DNA from: GCA-002708315 sp963676635
Lineage (GTDB): Bacteria > Bacteroidota > Bacteroidia > Bacteroidales > F082
Length of the DNA: 64,000 nucleotides
Reading direction: 5' to 3'
Assembly (NCBI GenBank): GCA_963676635.1
Contig: OY781105.1
Location: forward strand, 1-64,000
Positions 55,490 through 64,000 of this stretch are shown piece after piece. The notes under the pieces are model-generated. The model ran no database searches. It was given only the letters and a program-made list of their open reading frames with translations, and was not told the DNA's origin. The translations under genes were made by a program, and so were the position numbers. Every line of letters starts with the position of its first letter. The first letter of the stretch is position 1.

Positions 55490-58400
55490 TTTTTATTAAG
55501 TTTTCAATTTTAACGATGAGGTTATTAGTTAATATTACATTAAAGCTGTCAAGAGCATCTTTCAGTTCTTTACCCAGTCCTGTTACGTTTGTGTTATTAT
55601 TCGTATTACCAATATTGATTAATAATTCTGCCAGCTGTTTCTTTGTTTTACTCGACTTCAGGTAATTGCCGTTTTCAAATAAATTATTTATTTCTTCATT
55701 GATTGAGTGAACTAATGAGTCGGGTATAACATTTTTATTATTTGTGTTTTTATGATCCAGAATTGTGTTGTAAGGCATGAATTTTTTTAATGATTTAATA
55801 AGACTGTCAATAAGAATGGGTTTTCTTAATACATCATCAAACACACCATGTTTTGTTTCAGCAATATTCTCATTTTGAACTGTTGCAGTAGCTGCAATGA
55901 TCTTTACATTTTGAAGCTTTGGATCATTTTTTATTTCTGTAGCTGCGTCATAACCATTAATGTCGGGCATGCGGATATCCATAAATATTATATCAGGCAA
56001 ATATTCTTTTGCATACAGAATACCTTGCTTGCCATTGTTAGCTTCATAAACCCAGAATCCTAAATTCAGGATATGGCTTTTAAGCATCTTCACATTATCA
56101 ATATTGTCATCAACAATTAGAACCTTCTTTTTGTCAAATTTAATTATTAATTCTTCTTTAATAATATTTTCAGGAACTTCTATTGAATACTTAATGTTTG
56201 GTACTCGAACAATAAATGTGGTTCCTTGGCCTGGTTCACTTTCAACTCTTATTTTTCCGTTGAATGTTTGAACGAGCTTTTTAGAGATGCTTAATCCCAG
56301 GCCTGTACCACCATATTTTGTAGATGTTTTTTCATCCTGTTGCAGGAACGGTTCAAATATTAATTCCTGTTTGTCTTTAGGAATACCAACTCCTGTGTCT
56401 TTGATTTTGATAATTAACTCGAAAGATCCAATCTTGATATTACTGGCATCTACATCCACATCAATTCTGCCATCGCTTGTAAACTTAACAGCATTCCCAA
56501 TCAGATTAACAAGTATTTGCCGTAACCTTGTTTCATCTGAAGTGATAATATTAGGAACACGATTTGAGATATGCTTGTGATATTCCAGACCCTTAGCATT
56601 AATGTGGTGCTGAAATGTTGTTGAAATATCATTCAGAAGCTCTTTCAGATTAATTTTATTGTAATCTAGTGTTATCTGGCCAGCTTCAATCTTTGAAAGA
56701 TCCAGTATATCATTGAGAATTCCTAACAGCGCTTTGCTGTTCTTGTATATAATGTCAATTTTCTCGCTGCTTGATTCTGGTAGCGACTCTTTTAGTAAAA
56801 TCTCTGAAAACCCCAGAATAGAATTCATGGGAGTTCTGATCTCGTGACTCATATTAGCCAAAAAGCTACTCTTGGATTTGTTAGCCATCTCTGCTTCTTT
56901 CTTTGCAAGAATAAGCTTTTGTTCATAGCGACTTTTTTCTTCCAGATTCACAAGTATCTCACCAAACAACTTCAGCGTTGCAATCTCAGTATTAGTGTAT
57001 ATATGTTCTTTTTTTACAGAGTCAAATCCGACAAAGCCAAACAACTGATCTTTCATATACATTGGGAATGTAAGGATACTTTTTATCCCTTGATTGGTGA
57101 GTAGCTCCTTTAATCCCTCATTTTGTATCTCACAAACTTTCGGATACAGCACGATGTTATTATTTTTATGAGCATCAACCCAGTCGCCAAATTCACTAAC
57201 CGGCACACCTTTTAAATTATCTATTTGAGGTACCACATCTGTGTTACACCATTCGAAAGTGTTGTCGCAGAATTGGATGTCCTTATCATATTCAAAAACA
57301 TATACCCGGTCAGCTTCTACAAATTTACCAACACGCTCCAGTCCTTCGTTTATAAGGCTTTTGATTTTGCTTGTCCCAGAGTTGATATAATCAGAAGATA
57401 TATTAAGTAATAACTGAGACAGCTCAGTCTGGCTCTCCAGATCATTTTTCACTTTGCTTAATTCTGTAATATCCTGCAAAACAATAATCGAAGCCCTTTC
57501 GTCATAGTATTCAATCCTGTTTATAGACAACAGACATGTTTTTTGAACACCTTTCGAGTTAATTAGCTCAACTTCATGGTTCTTTAGATATCCTTTTACA
57601 TCCAGTATGTTTTGAATGTACTCACTATCACGACTGTCATTGAGGTAATTGAAAACATTTTGATTATATGCATCATCTTCTTCGATGTCTATTAAAGTAA
57701 GAGCAGCTTTATTATATCTGAGCACCTCACCGGTAAATCTTCTCATAACCACAGTAGGCATAGGACTGAAATCTATAATTGATTTTGTTATTTCATGGGC
57801 ATCTTCAATAGACTTCTGCAGTTGTTTAGTCTTGTTAATATCAACATGAGTACCAATCATTCTTAAGGGAGTGCTATCTTCGTTGAATTCAACAACTTTT
57901 CCCCTGTCGAGAATCCATTTGTAACTACCATCTTTAATTTTAACACGATGTTCACTAATATAGTGTTCTGTTTTGCCATTAAGATGATCATTAATTTTTT
58001 TAAATACAATTTTGATGTCATCAGGATGTACCTTTTCTTCCCATTCGCTAAGGCTACCTTCTATTTCATCAACATCATAACCCAGCATCGTTTTCCATGT
58101 ATCAGAGAAATAAACTTCATTAGTGATAATATTCCAATCCCAAACTCCGATGTTTCCTGTTTCCAGTGATGTATCCAATCGCAATTTGTTTTCACGAAGT
58201 AGGTCACTTATTTGCTTTTCCTTGGTAATATCATCTTTTATGGCAATGAAATTAATAATCTTTTTATTCTTATCCAGGATTGGTGATATAATTGCTTTTT
58301 CATAGAATATGTCACCATTTTTCTTTTTATTTGTAAATTCTCCTTTCCATGTTTTCCCACTTAATATACAATCCCAAAGACCTTTATAGTCGAAAAAAGG

Positions 58401-59828
58401 TGGAATGTTAGCTTTTAAGATATTGGGATTCTGTCCAATAGCTTCCTCGATAGTGTATCCTGTAATATCGCAAAAGCTTTTATTAACATATTCTATATTA
58501 CCGTTTATATCAGTAATAACAACACTGGCGGTGCTGCTTTCAACAGCCATTGTGAGTTTTTCAATATCTCTAACTTTTTCATTTACCAGGTCTTCAAGTC
58601 TGGTATTAAACTGTCTTAACTTTTCTTCATCGCCTTTTTGATCAGTAATATCTTGTACAATTCCTAATACCTTTAAATCGCCATCTTCAATTACCTTTAA
58701 TTTGTTAGTTATCCACTTTATACTCTTATCAGCAGTAATAATTCTTACAATACATGTTGAGTTTTTTTTGTTTTCTATCGCATCTATAAACGCACTTGAC
58801 ATTTTATTCAAATCATCAGGATGAGTATGTTTTATAAGCAAATCCAAATTAATATTTGTGTCCTTATTTATGCCAAACAGGTTGTATCCTTCATCTGAAA
58901 ATGAAAACTTATCATGAATAACATTATAATACCAATAACTAAGCCCCATTAATCTTGAAGCATCTTTAATTATCAGATCTTGCTCTTTTAACTTTATTTC
59001 TTCTTTCTTTCTTTCATCTATGTCCAGAATCATTGAGCTTACTTTAAAAGTATCCTTGGTTCTGTTAAAAGCTTTGGCCTTATAATTTACAAAAATAAAA
59101 TCGCCATTTTTTTTCTTTAATCTAAAGTCGATATCAAAATTATCAGAACCATTATTGATAAGATTTAAGATATCTTTTTGCACACGATCAAAGTCGTCAG
59201 CATGAACTGAGTTATTGAAAAAGTCTTTATATGAACTTCCTTTGGGAAAATCTTCAACAGTATAGCCAAATATTTCTGCGAATCTGTTGTTAATAATAAA
59301 GTTCTCATTAAATGGGAAGTCGTAAAGGCCTATTCCAACATTTAGGTTATTAGCTAGCATTGACACTAAATCTGATTGCTCCTGCTTTTCTTTTTCAAGC
59401 TTTTTTGTTTCAGTAATGTCTGTAGATAAACGGTTACTTGCTCTGTAACCAATAATAGTTCCTTTGTCATTATAAACAAAATTACCTTGTTGTTCAAAAT
59501 GTTTTCGTTCTCCGTTTTTTGATATTAAGATGAAATATAGTGGTTTGTCTCCTTTTTTTGGATCATTACTTAAAAATGTTTTTCTGAAATTTGTATAACA
59601 ACATGATGTTATTAAATTGAATAATGATTCAGGATTACCCAGGATTTCTTCACTTTTGTATCCAGTGAATTGTTCGAATTTGGGTGAGTTATATGTAATT
59701 TCTCCATTTACATTTACAAAGTATTCCCAGTCATACGTTCTGTCAAGCATCCATTTATAATGATTTGCTATTTCTTCCAGTTCTTTGTAAGACGGTTTCT
59801 TTGTTACATTTTCCTTTTTACGAACCAT
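55482..59828 (-). CDS. multi-PAS/GAF hybrid histidine kinase (module A, first gene)
   Basis: A 1,448-residue soluble kinase with no clear transmembrane segment. Approximate domains: six PAS/PAC units (20-145, 150-275, 285-400, 415-535, 540-665, 670-790), a GAF domain (800-965), HisKA (about 985-1050, NMSHEIRTPMNS), HATPase (about 1090-1205, NLIGNAVKF, KDTGVGIPKD, GGTGLGLSIS) and a receiver (about 1220-1340, FMDIRMPDINGYD). It ends in a helical tail of about 90 residues that resembles an HPt bundle in length but has no His. The kinase motifs are intact. Its stop overlaps the start of the receiver-kinase gene by 8 nt, so the two proteins are probably made together and form a relay. The signal is unknown. 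Confidence 0.92.
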   Translation of the reverse strand: MVRKKENVTKKPSYKELEEIANHYKWMLDRTYDWEYFVNVNGEITYNSPKFEQFTGYKSEEILGNPESLFNLITSCCYTNFRKTFLSNDPKKGDKPLYFILISKNGERKHFEQQGNFVYNDKGTIIGYRASNRLSTDITETKKLEKEKQEQSDLVSMLANNLNVGIGLYDFPFNENFIINNRFAEIFGYTVEDFPKGSSYKDFFNNSVHADDFDRVQKDILNLINNGSDNFDIDFRLKKKNGDFIFVNYKAKAFNRTKDTFKVSSMILDIDERKKEEIKLKEQDLIIKDASRLMGLSYWYYNVIHDKFSFSDEGYNLFGINKDTNINLDLLIKHTHPDDLNKMSSAFIDAIENKKNSTCIVRIITADKSIKWITNKLKVIEDGDLKVLGIVQDITDQKGDEEKLRQFNTRLEDLVNEKVRDIEKLTMAVESSTASVVITDINGNIEYVNKSFCDITGYTIEEAIGQNPNILKANIPPFFDYKGLWDCILSGKTWKGEFTNKKKNGDIFYEKAIISPILDKNKKIINFIAIKDDITKEKQISDLLRENKLRLDTSLETGNIGVWDWNIITNEVYFSDTWKTMLGYDVDEIEGSLSEWEEKVHPDDIKIVFKKINDHLNGKTEHYISEHRVKIKDGSYKWILDRGKVVEFNEDSTPLRMIGTHVDINKTKQLQKSIEDAHEITKSIIDFSPMPTVVMRRFTGEVLRYNKAALTLIDIEEDDAYNQNVFNYLNDSRDSEYIQNILDVKGYLKNHEVELINSKGVQKTCLLSINRIEYYDERASIIVLQDITELSKVKNDLESQTELSQLLLNISSDYINSGTSKIKSLINEGLERVGKFVEADRVYVFEYDKDIQFCDNTFEWCNTDVVPQIDNLKGVPVSEFGDWVDAHKNNNIVLYPKVCEIQNEGLKELLTNQGIKSILTFPMYMKDQLFGFVGFDSVKKEHIYTNTEIATLKLFGEILVNLEEKSRYEQKLILAKKEAEMANKSKSSFLANMSHEIRTPMNSILGFSEILLKESLPESSSEKIDIIYKNSKALLGILNDILDLSKIEAGQITLDYNKINLKELLNDISTTFQHHINAKGLEYHKHISNRVPNIITSDETRLRQILVNLIGNAVKFTSDGRIDVDVDASNIKIGSFELIIKIKDTGVGIPKDKQELIFEPFLQQDEKTSTKYGGTGLGLSISKKLVQTFNGKIRVESEPGQGTTFIVRVPNIKYSIEVPENIIKEELIIKFDKKKVLIVDDNIDNVKMLKSHILNLGFWVYEANNGKQGILYAKEYLPDIIFMDIRMPDINGYDAATEIKNDPKLQNVKIIAATATVQNENIAETKHGVFDDVLRKPILIDSLIKSLKKFMPYNTILDHKNTNNKNVIPDSLVHSINEEINNLFENGNYLKSSKTKKQLAELLINIGNTNNNTNVTGLGKELKDALDSFNVILTNNLIVKIENLIKNG

Positions 59829-60025
59829 TAGTATATTTTAAAATAATTATAAATTTAACTGCTGGTTAAATAATACAAGCATGTTTAAATTGAATTAATG
59901 TGGCAAAATTAGCTATACAAATAATAAATATATAAAAAAACACTTCACAATGTTATAACGACACCTTAACAATACTTTCACAATTTGATTATGTAGTACT
60001 ATTAAGTGCCTGTATATGTAGTATT

Positions 60026-61156
60026 TTATTCCAAAGCAGGCATGCTTATCTTAACAACAGCTCCTTTATCATTATACAATTCCATAGTCCCATTGTGCGT
60101 ATGAACTATTAGTTGGCAAAGGAATAAATCCAGTCCGGGATTATTATCAATATGCTCACTTACGAAATAACTAGATTTAGAGTTCAGTATTTTTTCAGGG
60201 AAACCATTACCGCCATCATTTATTTTGATATTAATCATATTGTTCTCAGCATATGTTTCCACTTCAATGGAGCTGTCAGGCTTAGAGTGTTTCAATGCAT
60301 TAATTAATAAGGTCTCGAATAATATTTTAATAAAATACAAATCAGCAAAAAGGACAGGTTCCTCTATTTTTGTATTAAAATGAATACCTTTATCTTTATA
60401 TTCTTTCTTGTTATTTTCATTTTCATATATTTGTTCAATTAGTGTTGAAATATTGATAGAGTCTTTACTAAGTGCGTTTTCCCTTTTTGTTCTCAGGTCA
60501 CTTATTATTAATGCTTTTGTTGAGAAATCTTCAAGCCTTTTTTGTGATTTCTCAAGATAGTCGAACATAGGAAGTATATTTTCATCATCAATAGAACTCT
60601 TTATAAGGCTAGAGAAACCAATAATTCCATTTAAAGGTGTTCTTATTTCGTGTGAAATTATATCCAAAAATTCATTCTTAGCATTATCTAAACCTTTCAG
60701 CTGTATATTAGCTGCTGTCAATTCGGCTGTTCTTTCTTCTACTTTTTTTTCAAGAGTGTTATTTAACTCCTGAAGTTGTAAACGTAAATTAAATAATGAA
60801 ATATGAGTTTCAACTCTGGCCAGCAATTCAGCTTCATTAAAAGGTTTTGTAATGTAATCAACACCTCCTAATTTAAAGGCTTTAGTTATACTGTCAGTAT
60901 CAGTATTTGCAGTTACAAAAATAAAGGGAATGTTTCTTTTACAATATTTTTCCTTTATTATTCTGGTTGTCTCAAATCCATCAATACCTGGCATAAGAAC
61001 ATCCATAAGAACAAGGTCAAATCGTTGATCCTTAAAAAGGTCAATAGCATCATAACCACTTTCTGCATATTCAATATCATAATTATTAGATGACAATACT
61101 GTCGCTAATAATTGAATATTGTTAGGATTATCATCTACAATTAATATTTTAGACAT
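60026..61156 (-). CDS. receiver-histidine kinase protein (module B, second gene)
   Basis: A 376-residue paralogue of the protein at 54362-55489 with the same order: receiver (LVLMDVLMPGIDGF, ITKPFNE), coiled coil, HisKA (ISHEIRTPLNGIIG) and HATPase. The N-box is LLINALKHS, and the lid again reads IDNNPGLDLFLCQ, so the unusual lid is conserved between copies and probably functional. It overlaps the upstream kinase gene by 8 nt, the same overlap as in module A. Confidence 0.9.
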   Translation of the reverse strand: MSKILIVDDNPNNIQLLATVLSSNNYDIEYAESGYDAIDLFKDQRFDLVLMDVLMPGIDGFETTRIIKEKYCKRNIPFIFVTANTDTDSITKAFKLGGVDYITKPFNEAELLARVETHISLFNLRLQLQELNNTLEKKVEERTAELTAANIQLKGLDNAKNEFLDIISHEIRTPLNGIIGFSSLIKSSIDDENILPMFDYLEKSQKRLEDFSTKALIISDLRTKRENALSKDSINISTLIEQIYENENNKKEYKDKGIHFNTKIEEPVLFADLYFIKILFETLLINALKHSKPDSSIEVETYAENNMINIKINDGGNGFPEKILNSKSSYFVSEHIDNNPGLDLFLCQLIVHTHNGTMELYNDKGAVVKISMPALE

Positions 61157-64000
61157 CTTTCAAAGCTTTTTGTATTTTAACAATGATTGTTTTAGTTGTG
61201 TTTATATTATAGGTAATAACGGCATTCTCAAGTTCTTTGCCCATGTTTTTTAGCAGGGAGTTGTTCTTTTTATCTCCGACTTTAATAAGAATAGCAGCAA
61301 ACTCCTTTTTTGTTTGTGACGTTCTTTGATAATTACCATCTTTAAATTTAAGTTTTATTTCATTTTTAATAAAGGCTTTCGTTTTAGCATCTATAGTAAT
61401 CTCATCCACACTTTGGTTTTCTGCTTTATGTGATTTATATGGAATAAACTTTTTTAGTTTTAAAATGAGTTCATCCATTAACACAGGTTTTATAATTACG
61501 TCGTCAAAAATGTTTCTTTTCTCTGCAACCAGTTCATCAAAATATACTGATGCAGTGCAGGCAATAATATTAATATCCTTTAGTTCATTATTGCGTTGAA
61601 TTATTTTAGTGGCTTCATACCCGTCAATATCGGGCATTCTGATATCCATGAATATAAGGTCAGGTTTATATTGTTTTGCATATTTAATTGCTTGCTTGCC
61701 ATTAACTGCCTCATAAACCCAGAATCCAAAACTAAGGAGGTGATTTTTGAGCATTTGCACATTATCGATATTATCATCGACAACCATAATTTTTTTCTTT
61801 TCAAATTCATAAACCAACTCTTCTTTTACTTTATTTGTATATTTAGTGACGGAGTACCTGATGTTTGGAATAATAACTCTGAATGTGCTACCTTTATTAA
61901 TCTTGCTCTCAAGTTCAATTCTACCTCCAAATGAGTTAGCAATTCTCTTGGAAATACTTAAACCTAATCCTGTTCCTCCATATCTGGCTGATATCTTTTC
62001 ATCTTGTTGGGAAAAGGGTTCAAATATTATCTTTTGTTTTTCTTTTGGGATTCCTGTGCCAGTGTCAGCTACATCAATAACCATATCAAATGTATCCTTT
62101 CTAACATGTGACGAGTCAACAAAAACATCAATGCTTCCTTTTTCAGTAAACTTGATGGCATTACCAATAAGGTTTATTAGTATTTGTCTTAGTCGTGTTT
62201 CATCGGTTATGAAATTTATTGGTACAATATCAGAAATGCTACAATTATAATTAAGTGATTTTTTCTCTATTCTATCATGGAAAGTTATCTTAAGGTCATC
62301 CATAAACTCAATAAGATTTATTTCCTGATAGTCGAGATTCATCTCTCCTGACTCAATTTTTGATAAATCCAGAATATTATTGAGAATGCCTAATAATGCT
62401 TTACTGTTTCGGTAAATAATATCAACCTGTTTAATGCTTTCATCTGGCAGAGGTTGTTTTAATAATATTTCAGAAAAGCCAAGTATGGAATTCATAGGCG
62501 TTCTGATTTCATGACTCATATTAGCCAAGAAGTTACTTTTTGTTTTGTTAGCAATTTCTGCATCTCTTTTTGCGATAACCAGATTTTGCTCAAACCTGTT
62601 CTTTTCTTCAAGATTTACTAATATTTCTGTGAATAATTTAAGTGTAGCAATCTCATTGTCTGTATAGAGATGCTCTTTGTTCACTGAGTCAAATCCCACA
62701 AAGCCAATAAGCTGATTATTAAGAAACATGGGAATGGAAAGTAAACTCTTTATTCCTTGCATTTCAAGTATCTTTTTTAGTTCCTGATTTTCAAGTTCTG
62801 ATACCTGTGGAATTAATATATTTTTATTTTGCTTATGAGATATAACCCATCCTTCAAGTTCTTTTGTTGGGACATCCTGTAGGTTATCTTTTTGTGGTAC
62901 TATATTCGCATTGCACCATTCATAGGTGTTGGAAGTAAATTCAATATTCTGATCATAGGCAAAAACATATACCCTGTCTGCTTCTACAAATCTGCCTATT
63001 TTCTCAAGACCAGCATTTATAAGTTTATCTTTACTTTCTAATCTTGCATTGATATAATTATTGGATATTTCCAGAAGCATCTTTGTTAAATTGGATTGCT
63101 TCTCAAGGCTGTTCCTAATTTCAGTTATTTCACTAATATCCTGAAGCACATTAATCGATGCTTCAACATTGTAATATTTAACCCTGCTGACAGATAATAA
63201 ACATGTTTTATGCTTGCCATTAGCAGTTTTAATAGTAATTTCTCTGTTACTTATTGCTCCATGTTCTGACAGCATTTCACGCACACTAAATAAATCTTTG
63301 ATGTTGACGATAAAATCCATTATATTATCTACAAATAAATTTTTATCTGTTATTTCTACTAGTTGAAGAGTGGCATCATTGTATCTTATTATATCTGGTG
63401 AATCACGCTTTATTACAATAGTAGGCATAGGGCTTGAATCGATAATTAAATCTGTTACTCTTTGTGATTCTTCAATTTCTTTTTGAAGTTTCTTTGTTTT
63501 TGAGATATCAATTATACTGATTATCATTCTTCTTTCACCAAAAAAGTCAGAAATATTACCTGAGTAAGATACCCATACTACTTCCCCGGATTTTTGTTTA
63601 ACTAATTGCAACTCAATATTTGAAACATACCCGTTTGCTTCAATCTCTTTCATTATATTTGGGATTGATTCTTTTGAGTAATGTAGCATGGAAGCTTTAA
63701 AGCCTTGGATTTTATCATTATTTATTTCAAGAAGATTTGTTGCATAATTATTAATATATTCAGCTTCTGCAGTTTCTATTTTTCCAATAATAACACCTAC
63801 TGGCATTATTTTTAGTATCCGTTCAAAGGTTTCTTTGCTTTTTTTCAGCTGATTTTCATATAATTTTAATTTATTAATGTCTACATTTGTTCCAATCATT
63901 CTTACAGGCTCATCTTTTTTATCGTATTCTATTATTTTCCCTCTGTCAAGTACCCACCTGTAGTTTTTCGATTTATCTAAAACACGATGTTCACTTAAAT
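61149..64000 (-). CDS. PAS/GAF hybrid histidine kinase (module B, first gene; 5' end outside window)
   Basis: The frame stays open to the right edge, so at least 949 residues are present and the start is not in view; the ATG at 63899 is internal, because upstream codons continue a PAS domain (YRWVLDRGKIIEYD, then MIGTNVDINK). Visible domains are the end of one PAS unit, two more PAS units, GAF, HisKA (NMSHEIRTPMNSILGFSE), HATPase (NLIGNAIKF, ADTGTGIPKE, GGTGLGLSIS), receiver (FMDIRMPDIDGYE) and a His-less helical tail. It is colinear with the second half of the 1,448-residue kinase of module A. Confidence 0.9.
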   Translation of the reverse strand, partial: LSEHRVLDKSKNYRWVLDRGKIIEYDKKDEPVRMIGTNVDINKLKLYENQLKKSKETFERILKIMPVGVIIGKIETAEAEYINNYATNLLEINNDKIQGFKASMLHYSKESIPNIMKEIEANGYVSNIELQLVKQKSGEVVWVSYSGNISDFFGERRMIISIIDISKTKKLQKEIEESQRVTDLIIDSSPMPTIVIKRDSPDIIRYNDATLQLVEITDKNLFVDNIMDFIVNIKDLFSVREMLSEHGAISNREITIKTANGKHKTCLLSVSRVKYYNVEASINVLQDISEITEIRNSLEKQSNLTKMLLEISNNYINARLESKDKLINAGLEKIGRFVEADRVYVFAYDQNIEFTSNTYEWCNANIVPQKDNLQDVPTKELEGWVISHKQNKNILIPQVSELENQELKKILEMQGIKSLLSIPMFLNNQLIGFVGFDSVNKEHLYTDNEIATLKLFTEILVNLEEKNRFEQNLVIAKRDAEIANKTKSNFLANMSHEIRTPMNSILGFSEILLKQPLPDESIKQVDIIYRNSKALLGILNNILDLSKIESGEMNLDYQEINLIEFMDDLKITFHDRIEKKSLNYNCSISDIVPINFITDETRLRQILINLIGNAIKFTEKGSIDVFVDSSHVRKDTFDMVIDVADTGTGIPKEKQKIIFEPFSQQDEKISARYGGTGLGLSISKRIANSFGGRIELESKINKGSTFRVIIPNIRYSVTKYTNKVKEELVYEFEKKKIMVVDDNIDNVQMLKNHLLSFGFWVYEAVNGKQAIKYAKQYKPDLIFMDIRMPDIDGYEATKIIQRNNELKDINIIACTASVYFDELVAEKRNIFDDVIIKPVLMDELILKLKKFIPYKSHKAENQSVDEITIDAKTKAFIKNEIKLKFKDGNYQRTSQTKKEFAAILIKVGDKKNNSLLKNMGKELENAVITYNINTTKTIIVKIQKALKDV

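Overview
The window is AT-rich DNA from a member of the Bacteroidota, most likely class Bacteroidia in the Bacteroidales/Marinilabiliales range. Three things point there. Promoters follow the phylum's TTTG-N19-21-TAnnTTTG consensus rather than TTGACA/TATAAT. Several secreted proteins end in type IX secretion (T9SS) sorting domains. Many genes belong to phylum-typical families or neighbourhoods: DUF4492-cydA-cydB, bamD-omega-coaBC-DUF4835, extended NusB and SPT-like alpha-oxoamine synthase. The 16S gene agrees. I could not run a database search, so genus is not assigned.

Layout. 1-6.3 kb (+): 3' end of surE, a small membrane protein, lpxB, comEC and a fused aconitase-superfamily hydro-lyase. 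6.35-10.1 kb: an accessory island with one T9SS cargo gene, surrounded by long palindromes, direct repeats and dispersed repeats. 10.1-11.95 kb (-): HD hydrolase, sirtuin, SpoIIAA-like protein. 12.2-13.6 kb (+): lipoamide dehydrogenase, then a 22-nt tandem array. 14.0-25.5 kb (-): rsmE, a large PKD/T9SS protein, the cytochrome bd operon with a 32-residue CydX-like ORF, a heme c lipoprotein, aconitase and nusB. 25.8-30.9 kb: a receiver protein, an MBL hydrolase, a DUF6913-like gene overlapping dapA, and an M14 carboxypeptidase. 30.9-33.0 kb (-): a membrane protein and an alpha-oxoamine synthase. 33.3-36.6 kb (+): bamD-omega-coaBC-DUF4835. 36.6-38.0 kb (-): pentapeptide-repeat protein and an EEP nuclease. 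38.2-42.7 kb (+): two DUF3857 proteins and yaaA. 42.8-48.4 kb (+): a complete rRNA operon (tandem promoters, 16S, tRNA-Ile, tRNA-Ala, 23S, 5S, terminator). 48.4-49.1 kb: repeats, including a 55-nt tandem repeat and four 12-bp palindromes at exact 22-bp spacing. 49.1-54.2 kb (-): a frameshifted membrane-protein gene, a TPR/LuxR regulator, an acyl-CoA synthetase and an LpxL-like acyltransferase. 54.3-64 kb (-): two paralogous copies of a two-gene sensor-kinase module, the second cut by the window end.

How the genes relate. Most of the window is housekeeping: envelope biogenesis (lpxB, lpxL-like, bamD, sphingolipid/sulfonolipid-type synthase), central carbon and respiration (two aconitase-family enzymes, lpd, cytochrome bd), coenzyme A and lysine synthesis, and translation. 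The less ordinary material is non-coding: periodic 21/22-nt arrays at several loci, a REP-like element that appears to have split and duplicated the 5' end of the 5S gene, and several -7 promoter boxes lying 4-5 nt before start codons. The duplicated sensor module and the tiny ORF closing the cyd operon are the most interesting protein-level observations.
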